Origin: Cellulomonas sp. Root930
GTDB lineage: Bacteria; Actinomycetota; Actinomycetes; Actinomycetales; Cellulomonadaceae
DNA: 64,000 bases
NCBI GenBank assembly: GCA_001429255.1
Contig: LMJI01000001.1
Location: forward strand, 645,882-709,881
Direction: 5' to 3'
Shown here: positions 56,007-64,000 of the stretch, in pieces
How the letters are laid out: every line of letters begins with the position of its first letter
Numbering within the stretch: position 1 is the stretch's first letter
Notes under the pieces: generated by a model
Databases searched by the model: none
The model's input: only the letters and a program-made list of their open reading frames with translations
What the model was told of the DNA's origin: nothing
Program-made: the position numbers and the translations under genes

Positions 56007-56049
56007 ACCCTCGGTCGCGATGCCCGGACACCGGGATGCGACCGAGGGT
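56007..56049. terminator. Bidirectional terminator
   Basis: ACCCTCGGTCGC (56007-56018) pairs perfectly with GCGACCGAGGGT (56038-56049); inner bases GCCCGG/CCGGG can extend it. It lies between the convergent VOC gene (stop at 55999) and the membrane protein gene ending at 56061. Confidence 0.85.
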
Positions 56050-56060
56050 GGTTTCGACCG

Positions 56061-56858
56061 TCAGAGCGGGAACGCGTTGTAGAAGTCGACGATCTCCGCC
56101 ACCGGGGCCGTGGCGTGGAAGACCGTGGTGCCGTTGGTCCAGACCGCGATGCCGGTGCCGTCGCCCGCGTCGGCGATCGAGTACGTGCCGGCCGCCGCTC
56201 CGCCCGCCGTGACCTCGCCGGTCTGCGGGAGGGTCGGACCGGTGGGAGACGCGGACGGGTCCGGGGCGGGTGCGGCCGGGACGGCGGCGACGAGGCTCGC
56301 GGCGAACGCGGTCGCCTCCGCGGGCGTCTCCCACTGGCCGGCGCGGACCGTCACGGTGCCGCTCCCGCCGTCGGAGTACGTCTCGGTGTAGGCCTCGATG
56401 GCGCCTGCGGCCTGCCACTCGGCGTCGGCGACGGACGTCGCGAGCGCGTACTGGAGCACGGTCGTCGGCAGCGCCGCGGCGAACGCGGTGGTCGCGGGCC
56501 GGGCGACCGGCTCGAGGGTCGGTGTCGGGGACGGCAGGAGGATGGTCGTCGCCACCGCCGGCGGCGCCTCGTCGGTGTCGCCGTCCCGGCTGACGAGGAT
56601 CCCGACGACGATCGCGGCGATGACCAGCACGACGACGCCGATGATCACCGGGATCAGCCAGCGGGGACGGCCGGAGCCGGCGGGGTCGGCAGCGGCCGGC
56701 TCCTGGTCGAAGGCCTGCGCGGCGAACGCTGCGGGGGTGCCGGCGGCCGGTCCTGTCGGCGCCGTCGGGGGCTGCTGCTGCGTCGCCTGCCAGTTCGAGA
56801 TCGGCGGCACCGGCTGGCCGACAGGTCGTTCGGGGCCGGGACGGCCGGTGTCGCTCAT
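56061..56858 (-). CDS. Single-pass membrane protein of unknown function with Pro-rich N-terminus
   Basis: The ATG at 56858 has GAGGGAG upstream. The 265-residue product has a Pro/Gln/Ala-rich cytoplasmic region (about 1-68), one membrane helix (LIPVIIGVVVLVIAAIVVGILV, about 70-92) and an outer domain of about 170 residues (TTAFAAALPTTVLQYALATSV...AVWTNGTTVFHATAPVAEIVDFYNAFPL). This resembles actinobacterial membrane-anchored hypothetical proteins with a ligand-binding-like outer domain. No family is assigned. Confidence 0.72.
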   Translation of the reverse strand: MSDTGRPGPERPVGQPVPPISNWQATQQQPPTAPTGPAAGTPAAFAAQAFDQEPAAADPAGSGRPRWLIPVIIGVVVLVIAAIVVGILVSRDGDTDEAPPAVATTILLPSPTPTLEPVARPATTAFAAALPTTVLQYALATSVADAEWQAAGAIEAYTETYSDGGSGTVTVRAGQWETPAEATAFAASLVAAVPAAPAPDPSASPTGPTLPQTGEVTAGGAAAGTYSIADAGDGTGIAVWTNGTTVFHATAPVAEIVDFYNAFPL

Positions 56859-56925
56859 CGAGGCTCCCTCGTGCATCGCGTCGCCCGAACCCTCGCCGGA
56901 CGCCCCGCAGCCTACCTACGCACGC

Positions 56926-58542
56926 TCACCCCACGACGTCACGACGCCGGAACGCGGCCAGCCCGGCGCAGATCAGCCCGACCGCGACCACGACCAGGGC
57001 CAGCACGGGCGGCCAGTCCATCGGCTCGGCGGGCAGCTGCGGGGTGTACGTGAAGGGCGAGAGCACGTCGGCCCCCTCGGGCAGCAGCCGGGCGAACATG
57101 CCCAGGACGCCGACATAGGTGACGTAGGCCCAGACCAGACCGAACGCCCGCGGGGCCACGCCCATGACGACGACGGCCACGCCGAGCACGATCCCGACCG
57201 CGGGCAGCGTCACGGCTGCGGCGCCGACCATGCGCCCGACCCAGGCGTCGTCGTCCAGCGAGATCGCCGCCATGACCCCCATCAGCAGGCCCGTGGCCAG
57301 CATCATCACGATCGCCGCGACACCGGCGACGGCGACCTGCGCCCCGAGCCAGCGCGCACGGGACACCGGCCCGGCGAGGACGAGCGCGCCCCGGCCGGCC
57401 GTCTCCTCGGCCCGCGCGGCGCTCACCGCCGTCGCGCAGTACGCCCCCGCGACGACCGCGAGGAACACCATGTACACCGAGAAGGCCGAGGCCGCGGCGC
57501 CGTGGGCCCCGGTCGGGAACATCTGCTCGAGCCGCGGCTCGTTGGAGATGAAGTCCACCAGCGCCCCGGCCAGCAGCCCGATGAACCCGCCCATGGCCAC
57601 GATCCCGATCCCCCACGCGAGGATGGCGCCCGCCTGGCGTCGCAGGGTCAGCGCGAGCATCCCGGTGAGGCGTGTCGACGCCCGCGGCGGTCCCACCCGC
57701 TCCGCCAGCAGGCCCGTGCCGAGGTCGCGCCGGCCGACCAGCCAGAACGCCACCGCCACGAGGCCGAGGGACACCACGAACCCGATCGCCAGCGGCCAGA
57801 ACCGCTCGTCGACGTAGGCGCGCGTCGCCTGCGCCCACCCGAAGGGCGACAGCCACGTCAGGACGCTCGTGCTCTCCGGCCCCCGCACGTCCCCGATCGC
57901 GCGCAGCACGAACGCGACCCCGAGCGCCGCCATCCCGAGCGAGCTGGCCGCCCGCCCGTGGGCGGTGAGCTGGGACGCGACCGCGGAGATGCCCGCGAAC
58001 ACGAACCCGACCATGACGATCCCGCCCGCGAGCGCGACCGAGCCGACCGCGTCGAGCCCCGCGCTCAGCAGGGCGAGGAACGTCAGGCCGCCGACCGCGA
58101 GGGTCGCGACCGCAGCGGCGACGAGCCCGGCGACAACCGGCGCGTCCCGGCCGACGGGCGCGGACCGCACCAGCTCGAGCCGGCCGTCCTCCTCCGCCGC
58201 GCGCAGGTGCCGGGTGACCGTGAGCAGCGCCATGATCGCGACCGGCACCATGACCCAGAGCCCGAGCTCGTTGGCCGTCATGGCGCCGACGGTGTAGTCG
58301 TCCAGCCCGTAGCCCGGTCCGGCCAGGGCGGTCGCGGCGGGCGACGAGATGAGCTGCGCGCGTCCGGCCAGCGACTCCGGCGACGAGTAGAGCTCCGTGA
58401 GCGCGCTGACCGACACCTGCGTCAGCCCGGCGACCGCCACGGCCCAGATCGCGGTCCGCCAGCGGTCGAGGCGCAGGGCCACCCGGACCAGCCCGGCGGT
58501 GCCGGACAGCTGGCTCCCGCGTGCGTCGACGACGGTGGTCAT
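56926..58542 (-). CDS. ABC-2 type exporter permease
   Basis: The 538-residue protein has about 12 membrane helices in two similar halves, as in the ABC exporter permeases annotated in Streptomyces as polyketide antibiotic transporters. Characteristic pieces include [29 protein letters not shown] and [27 protein letters not shown]. The ATG at 58542 overlaps the stop of the ATPase gene as ATGA. It is part of a TetR-ATPase-permease unit and probably exports a hydrophobic compound or drug. Confidence 0.87.
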   Translation of the reverse strand: MTTVVDARGSQLSGTAGLVRVALRLDRWRTAIWAVAVAGLTQVSVSALTELYSSPESLAGRAQLISSPAATALAGPGYGLDDYTVGAMTANELGLWVMVPVAIMALLTVTRHLRAAEEDGRLELVRSAPVGRDAPVVAGLVAAAVATLAVGGLTFLALLSAGLDAVGSVALAGGIVMVGFVFAGISAVASQLTAHGRAASSLGMAALGVAFVLRAIGDVRGPESTSVLTWLSPFGWAQATRAYVDERFWPLAIGFVVSLGLVAVAFWLVGRRDLGTGLLAERVGPPRASTRLTGMLALTLRRQAGAILAWGIGIVAMGGFIGLLAGALVDFISNEPRLEQMFPTGAHGAAASAFSVYMVFLAVVAGAYCATAVSAARAEETAGRGALVLAGPVSRARWLGAQVAVAGVAAIVMMLATGLLMGVMAAISLDDDAWVGRMVGAAAVTLPAVGIVLGVAVVVMGVAPRAFGLVWAYVTYVGVLGMFARLLPEGADVLSPFTYTPQLPAEPMDWPPVLALVVVAVGLICAGLAAFRRRDVVG

Positions 58543-59465
58543 CGCGATCCCTCCGGAACCCCCAGCGTCGCCAGCTCGTCGCTGTACTCGCGCAGGAACA
58601 GGTCCTCGAGGGTCGGCGGGTGCGCGGTCAGCGACTGGACGCCGAACGCGGTCAGCCGCGCGAGGACGTCGTTGAGCGAGGCGGTGTCGACGTCGACCGT
58701 CAGGTGGCCGTCGTCGCGCTGCACGTGGTGCACGCCGGCCAGCGCGGCCAGCGTGTGCTCGGCGTCGTCGGCGTCGCGCAGCCCCGCCGTGACGGTCGTC
58801 CGCGTGAGGCTGCGCAGCTCCTCGAGCGACCCGCTCTGCACCGCCCGGCCCTGCCGGATGATCGTCACGCGGCGGCACAGGGCCTCGACCTCCGCGAGGA
58901 TGTGGCTGGACAGCAGCACGGTGCGCCCGTCGGCCGCCGCCTCCTGCACCACCTGCTGGAACACCGCCTCCATCAGCGGGTCCAGGCCGCTGGTGGGCTC
59001 GTCCATGAGCAGGAGCTCGACGTCCGCGGCGAGCGCGGCGACGAGCGCGACCTTCTGCCGGTTGCCCTTCGAGTACGCGCGGCCCTTGATCCGCGGGTCC
59101 AGCTCGAACCGCTCGATCAGGGCGTCGCGGCGGCGGGGGTCCAGCCCGCCCCGGAGCCGGCCGAGCACGTCGATCGACTCGCCGCCGGACAGGTTGGGCC
59201 AGAGGGTGACCTCGCCGGGCACGTAGGCGAGCCGGCGGTGCAGCGCGACGGCGTCCCGCCACGGGTCGCCGCCGAGCAGCTGCAGGTCTCCCGCGTCAGG
59301 GCGCAGGAGCCCGAGCAGCACCCGGATGGTGGTCGACTTGCCGGCCCCGTTGGGTCCGAGGAAGCCGTGCACCTCCCCCGTCCGGACCGTGAGGTCGAAC
59401 CCGTCGAGCGCGCGCTTGGCGCCGAACGTCTTGACGAGTCCGCTGACCGCGATGGCGTCGGTCAT
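58539..59465 (-). CDS. ABC exporter ATP-binding protein
   Basis: The 308-residue ATPase has Walker [11 protein letters not shown], signature-like [16 protein letters not shown], Walker [14 protein letters not shown] and the H-loop [14 protein letters not shown]-terminal regulatory region of about 90 residues follows, as in DrrA-type drug exporters. In the signature, KGNRQK replaces the canonical SGGQ, as usual in this family. The ATG at 59465 overlaps the TetR stop as ATGA. Confidence 0.92.
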   Translation of the reverse strand: MTDAIAVSGLVKTFGAKRALDGFDLTVRTGEVHGFLGPNGAGKSTTIRVLLGLLRPDAGDLQLLGGDPWRDAVALHRRLAYVPGEVTLWPNLSGGESIDVLGRLRGGLDPRRRDALIERFELDPRIKGRAYSKGNRQKVALVAALAADVELLLMDEPTSGLDPLMEAVFQQVVQEAAADGRTVLLSSHILAEVEALCRRVTIIRQGRAVQSGSLEELRSLTRTTVTAGLRDADDAEHTLAALAGVHHVQRDDGHLTVDVDTASLNDVLARLTAFGVQSLTAHPPTLEDLFLREYSDELATLGVPEGSR

Positions 59466-60121
59466 GGCTTCTCCTTGTACTCCAGGTAGGCGTCGAGGTA
59501 GGAGGTGTCGGTGAACAGGCCGTGCGTGTAGAGCTCGAGGCCGGGAAGCATCGAGGCTCTCGTCAGCTCGTCGATGGCCGTGGCCGGGTCGTCCGTCGGG
59601 GCGACCCCTCGACCGGCGGCGGCGTCGAGCTGGGCGAGCAGGATGAGGCCGACCTGCGTGGCGATGACCTGGCGGGCGCGGCCGCGAGGGTCCGCCGACG
59701 CCCGTACGGTGCCCGCCGCCTCGCCCGCCTCGAGGTAGGCCTCGGCGTCGTCGACGAGCCCGTCGACGAAGTGCCCCGCGAGCGCACCGCCGTCCAGGAG
59801 GCTGCGGACGATGTAGGCGAAGAGGGGCGCGTACTCCTGCACGCGCGCCAGCATCCCGATCGTGTCCGCCGGGGAGGCGTTCGTGATCGCGGCCGACTTC
59901 TCCTCGCGGATGACCGTGAGCACGTGCTCGTCGCACGCGGCGCGCAGCGCGTCCTTGGAGCCGAAGTGGTGGATCACGAGGGCGGCGCTGACACCGGCGT
60001 CCTCGGCGATGGCACGCACGGGCGCCCGGAACCCGTCGCGGCCGAAGCGCGCGACGGCCGCATCCCGGATGCGGGCGCGGGCGGTGAGATCCTCTGAACG
60101 CACGTTCACCACACTAAACAC
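59462..60121 (-). CDS. TetR-family repressor of the ABC exporter
   Basis: The protein has a TetR helix-turn-helix ([51 protein letters not shown]) and a TetR_C effector domain, 219 residues from the GTG at 60121. GTG codons at 60112, 60109 and 60103 are other possible starts. It is the first gene of the exporter operon. An imperfect palindrome (60114-60129) at its start is the likely operator, giving autorepression relieved by the exported compound. Confidence 0.88.
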   Translation of the reverse strand: MFSVVNVRSEDLTARARIRDAAVARFGRDGFRAPVRAIAEDAGVSAALVIHHFGSKDALRAACDEHVLTVIREEKSAAITNASPADTIGMLARVQEYAPLFAYIVRSLLDGGALAGHFVDGLVDDAEAYLEAGEAAGTVRASADPRGRARQVIATQVGLILLAQLDAAAGRGVAPTDDPATAIDELTRASMLPGLELYTHGLFTDTSYLDAYLEYKEKP

Positions 60122-60129
60122 TCGTTCAG
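60114..60129. promoter_or_regulatory. Imperfect palindrome at TetR start, likely operator
   Basis: On the minus strand CTGAACGAGTGTTTAG has matching outer arms (CTxAAC / GTTxAG) with three mismatches near the centre. The size and composition are typical of TetR autoregulatory sites. It covers the probable start of the TetR gene and lies 49 bp before radA. Confidence 0.45.
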
Positions 60130-60177
60130 CCGCGCCGCAAGGCCTCTCTGTCAGAGCCTCCGGCTAGCGTGCGGCGC

Positions 60178-61599
60178 GTGACCACCACCTCCTCGAAGCG
60201 GCCCGACCGCAGCGCGCGTCCGGCGTTCCGCTGCACCGAGTGCGGGTGGACCGCCAGCAAGTGGGTGGGCCGGTGCGGCGAGTGCCAGGCCTGGGGGTCG
60301 GTCCTCGAGGACACCGGCCCCGGGGGCGGCGCACCGCGTACGGTCGCGACCTCCCCCACGCGCTCTCCCGCCCGGCCCATCGACCAGATCGACGTCGAGA
60401 CCGCCCGGGCGCGCCCCACGGGGGTCGACGAGCTGGACCGGGTGCTCGGCGGCGGCCTCGTGCCCGGCGCCGTGGTGCTCCTGGCCGGCGAGCCCGGGGT
60501 CGGCAAGTCGACCCTGCTGCTCGACGTCGCCGCCCGCGCGGCCCGCACCGGGCGCAAGGTGCTGTACGTGACCGGCGAGGAGTCGGCGGCGCAGGTGCGC
60601 CTGCGGGCGGGCCGGATCCACGCGCTCGACCCCCAGCTGCTGCTCACCGCGGAGACCGACCTCGGCACGGTCCTCGGGCACATCGAGCACGTCGACCCCG
60701 ACCTGCTGGTGCTCGACTCCATCCAGACGATCGCCTCCGCGCAGGTCGAGGGCACCGCGGGCGGGGTGTCCCAGGTGCGCGAGGTGGCCACGGCGGTGAT
60801 CCAGGCGGCCAAGGCCCGGGACCTGCCCGTCGTGCTCATCGGTCACGTCACCAAGGACGGCTCGGTGGCCGGACCGCGCACGCTCGAGCACCTGGTGGAC
60901 GTCGTCTGCCAGTTCGAGGGCGAGCGCCACTCCCGCCTGCGCATGCTGCGCGCGACCAAGAACCGCTACGGCCCCACCGACGAGGTCGGCTGCTTCGACC
61001 TGTCGGAGTCCGGGATCGTCGGGCTGGCGGACCCCAGCGGGCTGTTCATCTCCCAGGCGCTGCACGCGGTCCCCGGCACCTGCCTGACCGTGACGCTGGA
61101 GGGCCGCCGGCCGCTGGTGGTCGAGGTGCAGTCGCTCGTGGCGCCCAGCGCGGTGCCCAACCCTCGGCGGACCACCAGCGGCGTCGACAGCAGCCGGCTC
61201 GCCATGGTGCTCGCCGTGCTCCAGCGCCGGCTGGGCGCGCGCCTGGCCGACCAGGACGTGTACGTCTCGACGATCGGGGGCGCCCGGGTGGTCGAGCCGG
61301 CGGCCGACCTCGCGCTGGCGCTCGCCGCGGTGAGCTCGCGGGAGAACGTCCCGCTGCCGCGCGGGCTGGTGGCCATCGGCGAGGTGGGGCTCGCCGGGGA
61401 GATCCGGACCGTCTCGGGCGTCGGCCGCCGGCTCGCGGAGGCGGCTCGGCTCGGGTTCACGCGCGCGATCGTGCCGGCAGGGGCGCTGGACGGCGCGACC
61501 CCTCCGGCAGGGCTGACCGTCCTCATGGCCGCCGACCTGGGAGAGGCCGTCACCGCGGCCGGTCTGGTGCCGGACCTCGCCGGCAGCGCCGCCCGCTGA
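60178..61599 (+). CDS. radA: DNA repair protein RadA
   Basis: The 473-residue protein has the N-terminal zinc finger (Cys19, Cys22, Cys33, Cys36 in RCTECGW and GRCGECQAW), the RecA-like ATPase with Walker A GEPGVGKST (104-112), the RadA motif KNRYG at 261-265 (KNRFG in most species) and a C-terminal Lon protease-like domain (GLVAIGEVGLAGEIRTVSGVGRRLAEAARLGFTRAIVP). RadA drives branch migration of recombination intermediates. The GTG at 60178 is preferred to a GTG three codons upstream. In many actinobacteria disA follows directly; here 1.5 kb intervenes. Confidence 0.95.
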   Translation: MTTTSSKRPDRSARPAFRCTECGWTASKWVGRCGECQAWGSVLEDTGPGGGAPRTVATSPTRSPARPIDQIDVETARARPTGVDELDRVLGGGLVPGAVVLLAGEPGVGKSTLLLDVAARAARTGRKVLYVTGEESAAQVRLRAGRIHALDPQLLLTAETDLGTVLGHIEHVDPDLLVLDSIQTIASAQVEGTAGGVSQVREVATAVIQAAKARDLPVVLIGHVTKDGSVAGPRTLEHLVDVVCQFEGERHSRLRMLRATKNRYGPTDEVGCFDLSESGIVGLADPSGLFISQALHAVPGTCLTVTLEGRRPLVVEVQSLVAPSAVPNPRRTTSGVDSSRLAMVLAVLQRRLGARLADQDVYVSTIGGARVVEPAADLALALAAVSSRENVPLPRGLVAIGEVGLAGEIRTVSGVGRRLAEAARLGFTRAIVPAGALDGATPPAGLTVLMAADLGEAVTAAGLVPDLAGSAAR

Positions 61600-61625
61600 G
61601 ATCGGATCCGCCTTTCCTCTTGACC

Positions 61626-61663
61626 GGTACAGAACTCACCGGGTTACTTTATCGGTACAGAAG
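61626..61663 (+). promoter_or_regulatory. Direct repeats CGGTACAGAA and probable promoter before the 75-residue ORF
   Basis: CGGTACAGAA occurs at 61626-61635 and 61654-61663, 28 bp apart. Between and around them lie TTGACC (61621-61626) and TACTTT (about 61646-61651), usable as -35 and -10 elements with a long spacer. The arrangement suggests a regulated promoter for the next small gene. Confidence 0.45.
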
Positions 61664-61689
61664 GAATCGAGACCGACAGGAGAACCCTG

Positions 61690-61917
61690 ATGTCGATGGA
61701 CACCCCTCAGTTCGGACTGCTGTTCGGTGTGACCGCGGCGCGGCACGAGGCCGAGAGCGCACGGCCCTGGGCGCCCGAGGTACCGGAGCCGGAGCGCATC
61801 CCGCGCGTCCGCCGGGCCCGCGCACCGCGCACCCGCCGCAGCCTGGCCGGAGCGCTGCACCACCTGGCCGACACCATCGCCCCCGCGAACAGCTGCGAGG
61901 GCTACCCGGCGCGATGA
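61690..61917 (+). CDS. Small Arg-rich protein of unknown function
   Basis: The ATG at 61690 has AGGAGAACC upstream. The 75-residue product starts MSMDTPQFGLLFGVTAARHEAESARPW, has a very basic middle (RIPRVRRARAPRTRRSLAGALHHL) and a short tail. It is probably a real gene because of the ribosome site and its own promoter-like region. Similar small basic proteins are common in actinobacteria without known function. A LacI gene begins 69 bp after its stop. Confidence 0.65.
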   Translation: MSMDTPQFGLLFGVTAARHEAESARPWAPEVPEPERIPRVRRARAPRTRRSLAGALHHLADTIAPANSCEGYPAR

Positions 61918-61985
61918 TCGCCTCCCCACCGGGACCGGCCCCGGCGACCTACCCTGTCCCGCATGGAGCGGAACAGGGTGGCGTC

Positions 61986-63047
61986 GTGTCCCGGGTGACG
62001 CTGCAGACGATCGCCGACCAGGTGGGCGTCAGCCGGATGACCGTGTCCAACGCGTTCTCCCGGCCGGACCAGCTCTCGGCCGAGATGCGTCGCACGATCC
62101 TCGCGGCCGCGGCCGACCTCGGCTACGTCGGACCGGACCCGTCCGCCCGGGCGCTGGCCCGCGGGACCACGGGCGCGGTCGGCGTCCTGCTCACCGAGTC
62201 GCTGGGCACCGCGTTCCTCGACCCGATCGCCGCCGCGTTCTTCGGCGCGGTGGCCGAGGAGCTGGCCCCGACCGGGCTGGCGGTGGTGCTCCTGCCCTCC
62301 ACCAGCTCCGAGGGCATGATCCCCGCCCGCGACATCCCCATGGACGGCGCCCTGGTCTACGGGTGCGCCGGCGACTACCCCGCCGTCGACTGGCTGGTGA
62401 AGCGCCGGCTGCCGCTGGTGTTCGTCGACGGCGAGCCCGTGGCCGAGGCCTCCAGCGTGCTCCTCGACGAGCGCCACGGGGCGCGGCTGGGCGCCCAGCA
62501 CCTCCTGGACCTCGGGCACACGCGCATCGGCATCTTCACCATGAACTCGACCGAGCCGCCCGGCTGGGCACCGGACCCCGCCTCGGCCGGCTCCGGGTTC
62601 GTCGCCCGCGAGCGCCAGATCGGCTGGGTCGAGACGCTCCGGGCGGCCGGGGTGACCCCGGTGGTCATGGAGGTGCACGACAACGCCGAGCCCTACGTGT
62701 CGGAGGGCGCGCGGGCTCTGCTCGACGGGCCGGACCGACCGACCGCGGTGCTCTGCTTCTCCGACCTCATGGCCGCCGCGGTCGTGCATGCCGCCGAGGA
62801 GCTCGGGCTGCGCGTGCCGGACGACCTGTCGGTCGTCGGCTTCGACGACTCCCCCCTGGCCCGCCGGCTGCGCCCCGCGCTGACCACGGTCCACCAGGAC
62901 TTCGCCGCCAAGGGCAAGGCCGCCGCCGCCGCGCTGACCTCGTCCATCGCCCGGTTCCGGGCCGGCGCCGCGCCCGAGCCGGAGGAGCACCGCATCCTCG
63001 TCGACCTCGTGGTGCGCGACAGCACGGCGCCGCCGCGGCCCGCCTGA
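61986..63047 (+). CDS. LacI-family transcriptional regulator
   Basis: The GTG at 61986 follows AGGGTGG and places the helix-turn-helix at the N-terminus (VTLQTIADQVGVSRMTVSNAFSRPDQLS). The 353-residue protein has the periplasmic-binding-protein-like effector domain ending LRPALTTVHQDFAAKGKAAAAALTSSI. The usual hinge YVGPDPSARALARG is present. No sugar genes adjoin, so its target may be distant; it sits between radA and disA. Confidence 0.9.
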   Translation: MSRVTLQTIADQVGVSRMTVSNAFSRPDQLSAEMRRTILAAAADLGYVGPDPSARALARGTTGAVGVLLTESLGTAFLDPIAAAFFGAVAEELAPTGLAVVLLPSTSSEGMIPARDIPMDGALVYGCAGDYPAVDWLVKRRLPLVFVDGEPVAEASSVLLDERHGARLGAQHLLDLGHTRIGIFTMNSTEPPGWAPDPASAGSGFVARERQIGWVETLRAAGVTPVVMEVHDNAEPYVSEGARALLDGPDRPTAVLCFSDLMAAAVVHAAEELGLRVPDDLSVVGFDDSPLARRLRPALTTVHQDFAAKGKAAAAALTSSIARFRAGAAPEPEEHRILVDLVVRDSTAPPRPA

Positions 63048-63125
63048 GCGTGTCGAACGAGCGAACCCTCGTCCGCCCTGCGGTTCGCGAGAGCCGCCGA
63101 GCCCGCCCATCGTTACCATGCAACC

Positions 63126-64000
63126 GTGCCGTCGCACCTGCACGCCTCCGATGACCTCCTGAGGTCCACGCTCGCCGCCGTCGCCCCGGGTGGCGAGCTT
63201 CGCGACGGTCTGGAGCGGATCCTGCGCGGACGGACCGGCGCACTGATCGTCCTGGGCTTCGACCAGACGGTCGAGAGCATCTGCTCGGGTGGCTTCGTCC
63301 TGGACGTGGAGTTCTCCGCCACCCGCCTGCGCGAGCTGGCCAAGATGGACGGCGCCGTCGTCGTGGACGCGGGCATCTCGCGGATCCTGCGCGCAGCCGT
63401 GCAGCTCCTGCCGGACGTGACCATCGAGACGTCGGAGTCCGGCACCCGGCACCGCACCGCCGAGCGCGTCGCCAAGCAGACCGGCCTGCCGGTCGTGTCG
63501 GTCTCCGCCTCGATGCGGATCATCGCCCTGTACGTCGGCGGTCAGCGGCACGTCATCGAGGACTCGACGACGATCCTGTCCCGCGCCAACCAGGCGCTGG
63601 CCACCCTCGAGCGGTACAAGTCGCGGCTCGACGAGGTCAGCGGCACCCTGTCCGCGCTGGAGATCGAGGACCTGGTCACCGTCCGCGACGTGTCCGCGGT
63701 GGTGCAGCGCCTCGAGATGGTCCGCCGCATCTCCGAGGAGATCGAGGGCTACGTCGTCGAGCTGGGCACCGACGGTCGTCTGCTCACCCTGCAGCTGGAC
63801 GAGCTGGTCGGCGGCATCGGCTCCGACCGGGCGCTCATCATCCGCGACTACGTCGACACCAGCCGCCGGGACGTGGACTCGGTGCTCGACGAGCTGGCGG
63901 AGCTGGACTCCACGGAGCTGCTCGACAACGCGCGGATCGCCAGCGTGCTCGGCCTGCCCGGGGGTGGCGACGCACTCGACGCGGCTGCCGGACCGCGCGG
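63126..64000 (+). CDS. disA: DNA integrity scanning diadenylate cyclase DisA (partial at window end)
   Basis: From the GTG at 63126 (an upstream ATG at 63118 is out of frame) 291 codons are visible. The N-terminal DAC domain carries the catalytic DGA motif (75-77, MDGAVVVD) and RHR motif (108-110, GTRHRTAER), which make cyclic di-AMP from two ATP. The linker and start of the DNA-binding region follow ([24 protein letters not shown]...). DisA scans DNA for branched structures and is inhibited by them. RadA, encoded 1.5 kb upstream, is a known partner in other bacteria. Confidence 0.95.
   Translation, partial: MPSHLHASDDLLRSTLAAVAPGGELRDGLERILRGRTGALIVLGFDQTVESICSGGFVLDVEFSATRLRELAKMDGAVVVDAGISRILRAAVQLLPDVTIETSESGTRHRTAERVAKQTGLPVVSVSASMRIIALYVGGQRHVIEDSTTILSRANQALATLERYKSRLDEVSGTLSALEIEDLVTVRDVSAVVQRLEMVRRISEEIEGYVVELGTDGRLLTLQLDELVGGIGSDRALIIRDYVDTSRRDVDSVLDELAELDSTELLDNARIASVLGLPGGGDALDAAAGPR

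Overview
The window looks like a chromosomal segment of a very high-GC actinobacterium. GTG starts are frequent, many genes overlap as GTGA or ATGA, third codon positions are GC-saturated, and the gene set is actinobacterial (ECF sigma factors, a LAL-type LuxR regulator, a stand-alone LigD polymerase domain, radA with disA, topA with tmk and holB). Several glycan-use loci (GH2 beta-galactosidase, GH3 beta-glucosidase, a CebR-like operator, LacI regulators) suggest a plant-polysaccharide degrader such as Cellulomonas or a relative. The genus is an inference.

Layout. 0-6.3 kb: partial DoxX-like protein, 5'-3' exonuclease, ECF sigma factor with a membrane partner, a ParA/MinD-like ATPase, a GHKL anti-sigma-type kinase and a VOC protein. 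6.4-17.4 kb: a LAL regulator, LigD polymerase domain overlapping an MFS exporter, an M15-type peptidase whose coding frame runs upstream of any standard start codon, small unknowns, an RDD membrane protein and RtcB. 17.4-23.6 kb: a 1152-residue uncharacterised, probably carbohydrate-active protein with a CebR/CelR-type operator in front of it, an N5-(carboxyethyl)ornithine synthase-like enzyme and two small membrane proteins.

23.7-33.3 kb: a sugar-utilisation block (binding protein, two permeases, GH2 beta-galactosidase, divergent LacI regulator) followed by a PadR/permease-prefix pair. The block is bounded by a 58-bp direct repeat (52/58 identical) that contains the 3' end of the tRNA-Thr gene and its terminator, so it may be an inserted segment. 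33.4-43.9 kb: core functions (holB, tmk, topA) with a secreted TAP-type hydrolase, a Gfo/Idh/MocA oxidoreductase, a PAP2 phosphatase, a STAS-like protein and a divergent flavin reductase / XRE-cupin regulator pair.

44-53.3 kb: a GH3 beta-glucosidase and a complete peptide-type ABC importer (binding protein, two ATPases, two permeases), with a divergent TetR gene and a near-perfect 22-bp operator. The context suggests import and cleavage of beta-linked oligosaccharides. 53.3-64 kb: an OmpR-type two-component system, a VOC protein, a TetR-controlled ABC-2 exporter, radA, a small unknown gene, a LacI regulator and the 5' part of disA.

The sugar loci act in parallel: each importer delivers oligosaccharides to a cytoplasmic glycosidase beside it, and each has its own local repressor with visible palindromic operators. 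The only stretch over 300 bp without a gene (29963-30321) is the lac control region and holds two related palindromes. No CRISPR array, insertion sequence or integrase was seen.
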